Source: Kalmusia sp. IMI 367209
Lineage: Eukaryota > Ascomycota > Dothideomycetes > Pleosporales > Didymosphaeriaceae
DNA length: 64,000 nucleotides
NCBI GenBank assembly: GCA_027946365.1
Contig: JAPEUQ010000009.1
Span: forward strand, 124,001 to 188,000
Direction: 5' to 3'
This document shows positions 47,045 through 57,663 of the stretch, piece by piece; position 1 is the stretch's first letter; every line of letters begins with the position of its first letter. The notes beneath the pieces are model-generated. The model was not told the DNA's origin. It did not search any database and saw only the letters and a list, made by a program, of their open reading frames with translations. Made by a program: the position numbers and the translations under genes.

Positions 47045-48902
47045 ATGAATGGCATTCCTTCAGTGTTGGAGCGAACTGTGCGGTTTCTGCTCAACGACTC
47101 TCGCAACCCACGGACGCGCCATCTAGTTCAACATCTTGACGACTACGATTCTTCGACCCAGCTACAATTTATGAGACAACTTCTCTGTATTCGCTCGCCT
47201 GATTCTCAGCTACCCTTAGATACTCTACATGACATCGACACGATTCTGCTCCACCAGCGCGAACATCGCATCCTAACACCAGTGAGTTACTCTAGCATAC
47301 GATATGTATACGATACACAATCTCATCGTGCCCTGGCATTAGATAAGTAGTATCAATTCTATAGCTACGATTCCGCGCGAAGCAGATCGGCCGGCGGTAA
47401 AGATTAGGCTATGGAGAGGAGATATAACCACGCTCTCACCTGGCACCACAGCCATCACCAATGCAGCCAATTCCCAAATGCTCGGGTGCTTTCAACCTAC
47501 GCATAAGTGCATCGACAATGTCATCCATTCTTGGGCTGGTCCGCGTCTTCGACAGGAATGCTTCGAGATCGCTTCGAAAAGAGCGGCTGGCCTGCCCGTG
47601 GGTGATGCCGTGACTACACAGGCATATTGCTTGCCTTGTGACTATGTCATTCATACAGTCGGTCCGCAGCTGCAGCGAGGTTCGGAGCCGAATGATGTAG
47701 AGCGGCAACAGCTCAATCAATGCTATGTCTCTATACTTGAGGAAGCGGACAGACTACCGGAATCGAAGGAGGGAAAGAGTGTGGCTCTGTGTGGCATTTC
47801 GACAGGTCTTTTTGCATTTCCGGCTGAGCTTGCGGCCAGCATTGCGGTTGATACGGTCGCGGCTTGGTTCGCCCATCATCCGGACGCAACGATTTCGGAC
47901 GTCGTCTTCGTAACCTACACTCAGACCGATTACGAAATTTATCAAAACATCCTCAATAAAGCTCGACCCACCTGGACTTTACATGCTGGCAAACCTACGA
48001 AGGCACTTTCACTCGCATGTTCGACAATAGACAAGGCTCGCGGCTGGCTCGCCGAAGCCGATACAGTTATGGTTAGCGCAGGTGCTGGGCTCTCCGCTGC
48101 GGATGGACTCGACTACACTTCGCGCACTCTCTTCCGAAAGCATTTTCCCATGTTCCTCAAGTACGGCCTTGCACGCCTATACGACGTCTTTGGTTTTGCA
48201 GAGTGGCCTTCTGAGCGAGACAAGTGGAGCTATTACTTCACGCATCTCAAAATGGTGCGGCATTGGCCGCGCTCAGAGTTGTACGGACGGCTCATTGACT
48301 GGCTGGACACGTATGGCGATAATGCGCATGTTAGAACGTCAAATGCGGACGGCCTCTTCGTTGCGAATGGGTGGGGGGAGGCGAAGATGTCCACACCACA
48401 GGGGCAGTACGCCTTCCTACAATGCATGGCGAACTGTACACCCGATTCGTATTGGGCAACACGATCATTTCTGGATAGAGCGCGCCCTCTCCTAGATCCA
48501 GAGACACAAACATTGAGAGATGACTCTGTCGTTCCCAAGTGCAAGAACTGTGGGGGAGACATGTTCCTATGCGTGCGAGCGGCAGACTGGTTCAGCGACA
48601 AACCCTATGAAGCGGGTGAAGCACGCTGGAAAGAATTCCGGAGGGGCGTATTGAATGGCACGAAGGGCGAGACGGTGGTGCTTGAATTGGGGGTTGGGAT
48701 GAACACGCCCGGTGTTCTGAAGTGGCCTAATGAGGATTTGGTCCGGCAAGGTGAGGGTAGGGTGAGGCTGGTCCGGGTTGCGTTAGGTAGCCACGCAGAG
48801 GTTCCCTGGGACCTGGAAGAAGAAGAACTGGCAACTAGCATCGACGGAGACGTCGGGATCGCGCTTCCTCTGATACTTGGCACTGGACGTTTGCGTGCTT
48901 GA
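47045..48902 (+). CDS. Zinc-type macrodomain fused to class M sirtuin (SirTM)
   Basis: Bifunctional protein for reversible ADP-ribosylation. Exons 47045-47281 and 47343-48902 give 598 aa; the intron has donor GTGAGT and acceptor TTAG and restores frame. Residues 1-90 are a helical N-terminal segment (FMRQLLCIRSPDSQLP), also seen before bacterial zinc macrodomains. The macrodomain follows: WRGDITTLSPGTTAITNAAN (NAAN 119-122), then GCFQPTHKCID with Cys128, His133 and Cys135 as probable zinc ligands, CDYVIHTVGPQL and CGISTGLFAFP. From about 315 the sirtuin fold begins: VSAGAGLSAADGLDY (326-334 core), TSNADGLF (411-416), and a CKNC pair (479/482). The usual deacetylase His is not in the TxNxDG position, as in class M enzymes, which mainly transfer ADP-ribose. 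In bacteria the two are separate genes next to a lipoyl-carrier protein. Here no lipoyl gene is adjacent. Confidence 0.92.
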
Positions 48903-49548
48903 TAGCATGTGCAAGCTAGAGGGGCATCGGCCGATATGCGGAAGAGCTCCGACGCGAGATTGAGAAGCGGGGACACGAGGATGATGTAGACATGTAGATG
49001 GCTCTGTCTGGGAAGAGCAAGCGTAGAAAGCGATCTCCCGTGCTCATTTGACATGACCGTCCGGTATTGCCTCAGCATGAAGGTCGTGATCCTCGAGTGC
49101 GTTGGCTTGATGACCCATGATCTGCAGCCCAGGTGGCACTACTGTGGTGCCAAAAGTAGCGAGAGTGCAGGGGCCACGGGCAGCCAACATCCTCTTCCTT
49201 GCCCCGGGGGACGTCATCTAAACATTCTCGCAGCCTGCCCCGAACCCCTCGCGCTTCCCCAGCTGTTGACGTGTCACGTACGAGCCCAGCAGTTCGAGTC
49301 CTCTGTAGCACTTGTCCGCGCCGTCGCACTCTCCTTCGCACCTCCGCTCCCAGCACCCCCTCCGCGGGCACGAGCTAGTTTTCCGCGCCTAGCCTCACAA
49401 ACATCCACCACACGACCGCCCGTCAAATTAACACTGCACTCGTCCCCGTGTGCTGCGCGCGCCTCCACAAACGCCCGATACCCGCGACGTCGTCCTGAAC
49501 CTTGTCTCACTGCCACGTCGGTGATACGCCGCACACAGAGCTCCCACA
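48903..49548. other. Intergenic, promoter of ERV14
   Basis: 646 nt, GC-rich and pyrimidine-rich towards 49300-49500. Overlapping ORFs here have no motif. Presumed ERV14 promoter and 5' UTR. Confidence 0.5.
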
Positions 49549-50237
49549 ATGTCTGGCGAAGCATGGTTGTACCTGTTGGCGGTGCTGATAAACGCCGTCA
49601 ACCTATTCCTCCAGGTCTTCTTCACCATCATGTATAGCGATTTGGAATGGTGAGTTTTGTGCACTTCCGCACGAGCTTCGGGCTGGATGCAATACCACAG
49701 ACGCTCTCCCGCCTCGCGCCGCAGTTCCCGCACATGCTGATTTTTGCGCCAGCGACTACATCAATCCTATCGACCTGTGCAATCGCCTGAACACATATAT
49801 TATTCCCGAAGCCGCTGTTCACGCCTTTCTGACCTTCCTCTTCCTAATCAACGGGTATTGGATTGCACTCATTCTGAACTTGCCCCTGTTGGCCTGGAAC
49901 GGCAAGAAGTAAGTTGAACACAGGACTCTCTACCAATCATGCATTGACCCGAGCTAGGATTTTTGAGAACCAGCATCTCTTAGATGCGACTGAAATTTTC
50001 AGGAAGCTTAACGTGCACAAGAAGGTTAGTCAACTTTTTTTTCACCGCACCCGGGAGTAGCTGTCATAGCGCTCGTCTTTCAGCCGTCTGCTAGATTCCA
50101 TCTGTCCAATCACATTTGCATCGACGCGTGCTGACTCGAGCTAGGAATCGTTCATCAAGCTGGGCTTCCACTTGATCATGTTCTTCTTCTACCTGTACAG
50201 CATGATTGTTGCCCTCATCCGAGACGAGTCGCATTAG
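49549..50237 (+). CDS. ERV14: ER vesicle cargo receptor Erv14 (cornichon family)
   Basis: Membrane cargo receptor that loads transmembrane proteins into COPII vesicles at the ER. Four exons, 49549-49649, 49753-49908, 49958-50024 and 50145-50237, give 138 aa, exactly the yeast Erv14 length. Motifs in order: [20 protein letters not shown] (first membrane helix), [18 protein letters not shown] (the cornichon signature, formed across the first junction), a second helix [19 protein letters not shown], the cytosolic [18 protein letters not shown], and a final helix [17 protein letters not shown]. All four exon phases agree. Two of the three introns end in GAGCTAG. Intact. Confidence 0.97.
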
Positions 50238-50835
50238 AAGTTTCCGGATCGTACACCGGAGAGGCGCTCGAGAGGGGAGATTCACTAAGCTGGGACGACG
50301 CCAAATTTCCCTGGTCGCGTGGAGCAAGAGTTTCAGCTTTTTCGCTAGGATTACGCCTCGGTGCGAGAGACATCACCCAGAGACGAAGGGTAATTTCAAG
50401 AGGGAGAGGGTGATGATATACCATTCTGTTTATGGCGCAGGTTATTGGATGAATGATGTAGGAAATATTGGAGGACTGGGTGGCAGTATGCTTGCTGGGC
50501 GCATAGAGCCTTACGTTCTTATGGACCATGATAGCGTGCATTTGTTGTAAATGAAGCACATTCCAACCACGTATCTCGATTGCTGCGAACTCGTTCAGAC
50601 GGCTCACGTGTATATGCTTCTGCCCTGGAATCCCTACACTTGTGTAGTCTCAACTGTGGGATACGATCCCAACCATATGCTTCGGATAAGTCTCGGCACA
50701 CGTGCTAGTGGCTCGTGCGTGGTTACCTGCTTGCTATAGATTTCCCAATCTAGAACTGCAGCTCGAACATAAATCGCAAACCTCGCACACCTCACGACTC
50801 CCTTTCTCACGATACACCGCCTGTAAAATTCGGTC
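50238..50835. other. Intergenic, promoter of PRP17
   Basis: 598 nt between ERV14 and PRP17 on the same strand. No motif-bearing ORF seen; the last 70 nt are C/A-rich 5' UTR-like sequence. Confidence 0.5.
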
Positions 50836-52318
50836 ATGGCAGGCTATGGCAAAGGTGCTGGTAGGGTGCCAACCGGGTTCGCGGCCGAAACATTCATTAG
50901 CGAGTCTAGCTTTCGAGAAGCACAGCGCGCGCTCGAATCGAACAACTCGGCGAACTCAAAGAAGCGAAAAAGGGAAGGCAAAGGCGACACAAGCATAGTT
51001 TCGGGAGCGGGAGCATACAAAGGCCCTTGGGCAAGATACGAGGAGGAGCGACCAGATGCAGCGTCGGACGACGAGTACGGCAGCGACGAGGAGGTGGAGA
51101 TCGTCTACGAGGAGGACGAAATAGAGGACAATCCCGCACCGGCTCAGAAGAAGCTGGCGGGTACAGACTATGCGGATACGGAAGCGGTGGGCGAGACGAG
51201 CAAGTTTGAGGGGAGCCAGCAGTACGACTACCAAGGCAGGTCGTACATGCACATACCAAACGGTATGCTATCCGATTTCTAGCTTGATACAACTCTATGC
51301 TGATCGATATACAGATCTCGACATCAGATTGACCGGCGAGCGCGACGACACCAAGAACTTCATACCCAAGAAGCTCCTCCATACGTACAAATACCACACG
51401 AAATCCATTACTCAGGTCCGCTTTTTCCCTGGCAGCGGCCACCTACTCCTCTCAGCCTCTGCCGACTCCAAAATCGCGCTGTGGGACGTATACCACCAAC
51501 GAGAGCTTCTGCGGACTTTCTCTGGCCACACCAAGTCTGTCAACGATATCGACTTCAACCCTAGCGGGACTCAGTTTGTCTCAGCAAGTTACGATCGCTA
51601 CATGAAGCTGTGGGATACCGAGACCGGGAAATGCCTCAACAAATTCACGACTGGAAAGACGCCACATGTCGTGCGTGTCAATCCGAGCACGCCGCACGAG
51701 TTCCTGGCCGGAATGGCAGACAAGAAGATCCTCCAGTATGACACCAGAAGCGGAGAGATGGTGCAAGAATACGACCATCACTTGGGTCCAGTCAACACGA
51801 TTACTTTCTGCGACGAGGTAGGTACTTGCCCGCTCTGTGATGGCACGCATACTGACATGGTCCAGGATCGACGCTTCGTCACCACATCAGACGACAAATC
51901 TCTTCGTGCGTGGGAATACGGCATACCCGTGCCCATCAAGTTCATCGCGGAGCCGTACATGTTCTCCATGGTCCGATCTTCCCCCCATCCTTCAGGAAAG
52001 TACATTGCGTTCCAGTCCTCCGACAATCAAATCACCGTCTATTCCTCCACTGACCGGTTCCGCCAAAACCGCAAGAAGAGCTACCGCGGCCACAACGTTG
52101 CGGGCTATGCGCCCGACGTGGCCATCAGTCCTGATGGACAGTTTGTCAGCTCTGGCGACAGCGGGGGCTACGTCTGCTTCTGGGACTGGAAGACATGCAA
52201 GATGTGGCACAAGATCCAGGCCAGTGACGCGCCGGTCTTGGCGGTGCAGTGGCATCCCCGCGAGACGTCCAAGGTCATTACGGGCGATCTCAATGGTGTG
52301 CTCAAGTACTGGGATTAG
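50836..52318 (+). CDS. PRP17: Splicing factor Prp17/Cdc40 (WD40)
   Basis: Spliceosome component needed for the second catalytic step. Exons 50836-51262, 51315-51817 and 51866-52318 give 460 aa. The N-terminal third is charged and disordered (KKRKREGKG; EEVEIVYEEDEIED) and includes GPWARYEEERPD. A short GRSYMHIPNDLDIRL segment leads into a seven-blade WD40 propeller: repeats at HTKSITQVRFFPGSGHLLLS, HTKSVNDIDFNPSGTQFVSA and onward to the ending ETSKVITGDLNGVLKYWD, which is typical of Prp17. The second intron is 48 nt, a multiple of three, and has no stop, so the unspliced message also stays open; it interrupts a blade, so splicing is expected. Intact. Confidence 0.93.
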
Positions 52319-53522
52319 ACGGAATACGAGGACGCCGTGCGGTGCGCGGAAGCGGAAGCGGAAGTTTCAGGGGAAAAGTTTAGTAGAATGATACCCATGC
52401 AAGTTCACCAGACGCAACAGGGCGTCCGACTGTGCGCCTGCGGCCCAGAAGCCCCGCCGTTTTCCCTTGTTCGTGTCCTCGATGCAGTACCTGCGCGCAA
52501 AGTGTCGAGAGACGCGGATGAATTGACGCCCCGGCGTTGGCCATAACGCTCACCGGCGGCCCACCCACGAACAGTCATGGCCCATGTGCGCGTCTGCGCA
52601 TCCGTTGTGAGCAGCTCGCCACCGAGGCCTCACGATGGCTTTGGGGTTGATGACGGCGAACAGTCAGCGAGCGGCTTGGACCGAGCGCGGCTCGTGTCGT
52701 ATTGCCTCGTGCCCCCCCGCCATAGCCTGCAAGCCAGCAGCCTCGCTGGATCCACCCGCCGCCCCCGCGCCCTACGCCTCCGCCCTCCCCCTTCCCTCCT
52801 CCCCCAGAACTCCGTCGGGTTGCCTCCTGCGCATCGTACAGCCGTCTGTTTCTCTAATCTCCGCCGTCTTTTTGCAGCCTTTTCTCATCTTCCAGCAGCG
52901 CCGAGGGCGGTGTCCACTCCGACTCCTCTTCTAGCGTAGGCAACAGACAGGCAGCCCCCACGCTTGCCCGCTTGGGCTATCCGGTGACTCTCCAATTCAC
53001 CTGCACTGTCGCCTGCTTTGTCCAGTCGATTCCTCCAATGCTTCAGCCTGGCCAACGGCCAGCGTCACGGCCAGCGTCACGGCCAGCGTCACGGCCAGCA
53101 CCACGGCTTCGCAGGCGCCCGGCCGCCTTCTGACTGGCTCCTGCCTGTAGTGCCTTGCAGCGTCCCGCCAGCGTGCCAGTCATCGCAGCGTGCTTCCGTC
53201 GCATCGCGGCTCTGTTCTCGACCGAACATGTTCCCTTCGGTGAACGCTTGCGACTCGATGACTCTTCCCCCACGACGCTTTCGGCGCGCTGGCGCGCTGG
53301 GTGCCTGCTGTCCCTTGCCCATTTCTGCCTCAGAGCTTGACCGGCCCTGTATAGCCACGGTGAATCATGGCCGCCGCGCGCACTCACTCGTCGGTCCGCG
53401 TCCTTGTTATCCAGGCACCGACCTTTAGCTCGTAGGAGCTCTCCGAAAGGTGACGGAATGCACCTGCGAATAGTCAACGACGTGATGCCTCCCTGAGGCC
53501 GGCCTCAGGCGTCTGCCTGCCG
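52319..53522. other. GC-rich intergenic region
   Basis: 1.2 kb, GC- and pyrimidine-rich, with low-complexity ORFs in several frames that I regard as non-coding. Contains the 12-nt tandem repeat listed separately. Confidence 0.5.
53057..53104. repeat. Four tandem copies of a 12-nt unit
   Basis: Unit GGCCAGCGTCAC repeated three times exactly, with a fourth copy differing at two bases. In the plus frame it would encode Gly-Gln-Arg-His repeats, but no gene is supported there. Confidence 0.9.
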
Positions 53523-53529
53523 TATAAAT
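53523..53529 (+). promoter_or_regulatory. TATA box of the small Ser/Tyr-rich gene
   Basis: TATAAAT 280 nt upstream of the start codon at 53811, followed by a long pyrimidine-rich leader. This is a common arrangement in highly expressed fungal genes. Confidence 0.55.
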
Positions 53530-53810
53530 CTCCTGTTGGCTATCAATGTCGGATCTTTCTTCCTCCCATCCAGTCTTCCAAGTCATCGCTTCTTATATTC
53601 TTATATCACATCCAATACAGTCATTGCTGGCTTGTTTCAGCTCCAGTCTGCCACCTCCTCCATCCTCCCCTCTTCATTGCTGCACGGACTATTTCCTCGT
53701 AGTAGCATCGTTACCTGCTACCCTCGACCGCAGCATCTACGGAATACGAACATCGCTTCGAGTCAAAGGCGCCAGTTCAAGGCCTCCAAACGTCTCAACA
53801 CCATTCAGCA

Positions 53811-54119
53811 ATGTCTTCCTACGCCTCTTACGGGTCGTCCTACGCCCAGGACAAGGGTACCTATGCTCCTCGCTCCTCCTCGCCACGCTCTACTTCCTCG
53901 TGTAAGTCACCCGATCATGTACATCCCATGTCAAACACCTTCTAATACGCAGCAGCCCACTCATCCACCTCGTCTTCATCGAGCCTCTATGCCCACCGTG
54001 GAAACTCAGCACGCAACAACCGTTACAGCAGCAAGCCAAACGTAGTGGTCCACAACGGGGGTGGATCATCCAACGGCCCATCCAGCACTTCGGCAGGCAA
54101 CTCTGGCTACTACCAATAG
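53811..54119 (+). CDS. Small Ser/Tyr/Asn-rich protein (85 aa)
   Basis: Exons 53811-53901 and 53953-54119, with a 51-nt intron (donor GTAAGT, acceptor CGCAG), give 85 aa. The protein is MSSYASYGSSYAQDKGTYAP at the start and ends in GNSGYYQ. It is low complexity, rich in Ser, Tyr, Gly and Asn, with a basic centre (HRGNSARNNRYSSKP). There is no signal peptide or known domain. Clean splice sites, the phase match and the upstream TATA box support a real gene. The composition suits a disordered, stress- or development-related protein, but that is a guess. Confidence 0.65.
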
Positions 54120-55374
54120 GCCATAACAATTCATCATTATTCCCTCCTCATGAGTCATACCTGCGGGAGGAGGGAAGCGTAGCTGTCTAGGACAGCTGGG
54201 AATGGCACCTGCTTCCGAGTGGCTGCCTTGCTTTGGAATATCATGGGCGTTCACGTGGGATGGGTTGGGTAGTATTAGATGGTCCGCTTGCTTCATTGCG
54301 GCTGATGGAACCAGATTGTCTGTCTGCTTCTATCTGCTAGGACTCTTGTCATTTACGGGCGTTGGCATGGTGTGCTCTCTGCTTCTTTCTTTCGTTTTTA
54401 TTCTTCACTGGCGCAAGGCGAGGGTTGAGTCCTTTTCTGCAGGAAGTTGACTCCCAGGTTTAATGCACAATATTGTATTATCGACTCTTATCTCTATCAC
54501 AGATAGCATGGTTATGAAAGGGACACGTATTGACACACAATATGGCTTATCTCGTGCTTTTTCCCTGATGAAAGTGATGAAGTGAGGTTGCCGGAGGATG
54601 AGTGGTGGTGTCGCAGCGCTGGATCCTATTGGTGGAGCGAAGACTACCCCTGAGCTGCGACACATTGCACGAATGTAGCCCTATGCAGGGACATGCGTTC
54701 GCCCAGACATAGTGGAACACAGGTTCGATCGCCGCAGCCTCGCCGTACTGCAAGGTACGGCGAGGCTACCACCATATCATGCATCTCTCGGGCTTGCAGT
54801 GAAACCGCCTTCGAGGGCCTATCTCCACGGCCCAAGTTGATTCGCATCGGATGAAGTGCAGCCTAGACGAATGCCATGCTCTCTCATCGTAGGCTTCCGG
54901 GTACGATGATGCTTAGTTCGAGGTCGTGACCGTGCTTAGGCCGATCGAGAGGGTTGGCCGGTTGCCTGAACGCCTACACAGGCTTACGACGACGCTGGCG
55001 ATCTTGACTTGTTTCTCTAGGATATAGGCAATACTTCTTTCTTTTCGACATAGTAACTGGACAGGTTAGGACGTGCTAAGGTCGCTGCTTAGCAACACGT
55101 CGCTACGCAAGCCTGATCCTAGTGGCACTTTGGGCCGCGGTTGTTGGAGCCTCAGGCACCAACCGGTCTTCTAGTCATAAATCAGCCTCACGGTATGACT
55201 ACGCTAGATGATGATGGACTGCAAGAGCGAGTGAATATATAAAAGAGTAAAGAATATATGCATGTTCCTTTTCACTCCCTTGTTGTGAGTAGAATGTATA
55301 TCAATTTGTAGTATTTCCAATTCACATTCCATGTCTGCTGAGAAGCTTCAGCACTACTCTAGACCGCCAGAAAC
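54120..55374. other. Intergenic, 3' flanks of convergent genes
   Basis: 1.25 kb between a plus-strand gene and the minus-strand transporter pseudogene. Contains a perfect hairpin (separate entry). No gene seen. Confidence 0.5.
54736..54767. repeat. Perfect 13-bp inverted repeat, 6-nt loop
   Basis: Left arm 54736-54748 (AGCCTCGCCGTAC) and right arm 54755-54767 are exact reverse complements around a TGCAAG loop. The stem is GC-rich and would fold stably in RNA. A terminator, a processing signal or the fold-back end of an old element are all possible. Confidence 0.8.
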
Positions 55375-57111
55375 TCAGTAAGCATAGGCAACCTGCTGTT
55401 CGTTCTCGCTACGTCTCAACTTCCTGTTCAGGGCTATGAGCCGGAATCTCATGATCCACACACACGCAATACTCCCAGAAGCGAACGCAATCATCGTTCC
55501 AGAGCCAATTCTGTACTTTGGTTCATCACTCTTCGGCCAAAGGTAGGCACAATATACATATGCTGCATTGGGACGTCAGGTTGACCAAGCCATACGCAGC
55601 AGCCTTCTTCTCTGGAGTCTGGGACAGCGTCGCACTAACCCAACCCAGGATGACCGAGCCAACCGCGTATGCCCCCGTCGCGTACAGGAAGGTCGCTGTG
55701 TATCGAACAACTGTGTTCATGCTGGCCAACGACATGGCGAACCCGACGACCGCAAGCCCAAGGCCGGCGGTGGTGTGCCAGGATCGCTCGTTGAAGTGGC
55801 CAGAACTCCAGGCAAAAGGTACACCAAGAATACCGGAGACGAGGTATGGGAGCGCGGTGAGCAGAAGAACCGTAGTGCGTGATTCGAAACCGAACGAGTT
55901 GACGATTGTGGGGAAGAAGTTGTTGAAGGACACCGCAGATATGTGGAGGTTCTGCATCAGGCAGAAGAGCCATGTCTTGGGGTCCATGCAGGCTTGTTTG
56001 AGGCCTTCCAACGCAGTGCCGCGTTCTGTTACCCCAACGGTATCGCGCTTGATACGGAGCACTGCGAATTCGCGCTCCTCGGACGTGAGCCAGTGGGTCA
56101 TCGACGGGCTGATTCGAAGTGAGTGAGCAGCTCATACGAGAGATTTAAGCAGCACATACTCATCTGGGAGCAACCAGAATCCCAGCATCGCAACTCCAGC
56201 GGTCACACTGCCCTCGATGATGAAAAGCCATCTCCAACCAGAAATTCCATGGACACCAGTAAGCGTGGAAAAGGTCGCAGCTGCGATGAGTCCGGAACAG
56301 GCAGTACTTACGACCTGACCGGTGTAGAGCCATGCAATCCTGGTAGCGACTGCAAATTGAAGTCAGTGAGATTCGTTAGGTATAATCGAAAACTGTCGCT
56401 TACGCTCTTTACGGGTATAAAAAATGGACAGAAGATACAGAGCACCAGGGTAGAATGGGGCCTCTACGAAGCCCAATAAGAATCGAACAGCCACAAGGCC
56501 TCCGTAGTTGCGCACAAGCGCAGTACATGCTGATACCGTAGCCCACGCAATCATGCAGCTGTATAATCGTCAGCTCTCTACTCAGCCCGTTCATCACTTG
56601 AGAGGATGCAGAACTTACACGCTGAGATAGATGGACGGTCTTGTCTTTGTTATGAACATGTTGGACGGTACTAATTGAGGCTGAGTTAACTCGTTGGTGG
56701 AGCAGAACCAATCACCACATACCTTGCATCAAGAGATATCCAACGAACAAGACACTGATCGCAGTGTTATACTCTACGCCCTTGAGGTTGAGATCCTCGT
56801 CCAACGTGCTGAGACTGGCCTGTGGTAGGGCGTTGCGATCCAATTAATTGAGGAAGTACATCACCCATAGAATTGGCTATCATCCATTAGCCACTACCTA
56901 ATAGATGACTGTGTCGTGGATGTACACAAATGGTGTCACAGACCATGATTCGGATATCGAGTCTGCGTACAAGGGCGATCTCTGCAGGATTTGACTTGGC
57001 GACTGCTCCAGAATAGTCGCCTCCTTCAAGAGCAGCGACACCTTTCTTCTCATCAAGCGAAGTAGTTTCGACATGTTCGTTGAGACCGGCATCTTTTTCA
57101 ATATTAGCCAT
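55375..57111 (-). pseudogene. Dal5-type MFS anion:cation symporter, with stop and frameshift
   Basis: Transporter of the allantoate/nicotinate permease family, plasma membrane. Six exons, 57111-56944, 56876-56723, 56670-56619, 56558-56404, 56349-56160 and 56108-55375, match in phase. Family stretches are clear: RRLDIRIMPILWVMYFLN, VPSNMFITKTRPSIYLS, VRFLLGFVEAPFYPGALYLL, WRWLFIIEGS, LTSEEREFAVLRIKRD and YLWPKSDEPKYRIG. Two lesions: codon TAA at 56844-56846, where the first membrane helix should read NYLDR (one change from a Tyr codon), and one extra base in the C run at 55570-55572 (G on the plus strand), after which the last 65 codons lie in another frame. Read with that one base ignored, it is 484 codons. 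Part of a cluster with a regulator and a lyase; probably no longer functional. Confidence 0.82.
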
Positions 57112-57663
57112 GTCGAGTTACGCTTTTGACAACACCTTAGTATGCCAAGAAAGCAATAGATGAGGGTGGTACCGCTGCAAAGGATGTGGAGAACGGTTAG
57201 GTTTCCCAGATCCCTTTTATTCCTGAATCTCGACGGCGCTAATGATTTCAACGTAGAGAAGTGTGGAGTGAACTCTCTGGGGATTGCAGCTACGTTCCGA
57301 CGGGTTAACACATTATTCCGGCATCGCTTGCGGGCCGCTCGCTGTCCCGAGCTATTCTCCAACGCTAAAAAGTAGAAGGGCCGAATATGCCGCCATTGCT
57401 GGCATGATCGAGAGCACTTGAGACACAAGCTTCAACTCGAGGTTGTATTTTGCCTCCGAACCATGTCAGCTTTAGCTTCGCTCGTGACATCCTGGGTCTC
57501 GTTAGGAAGTGACGTCGTTTCTAGCCTGCATTGGCGTACTATTTAGCCTGACATTCACGAGAACCAATTTTTGCAAAGAGCAATAATTGCGACAGTGAGG
57601 CTAGGTGTCGAACAGTCTAGTCAGTGAACTTCAAGCCTTTGTAGCGGAGACTAGTAACGTTGT

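Noticed and set aside
53018..53428. 136-codon ORF over the 12-nt repeat
   Set aside because: Low-complexity frame through a tandem repeat in GC-rich DNA, no splice or homology support.
55518..56126. 202-codon plus-strand ORF
   Set aside because: It is the antisense shadow of the Dal5-like transporter, whose family motifs are on the minus strand.
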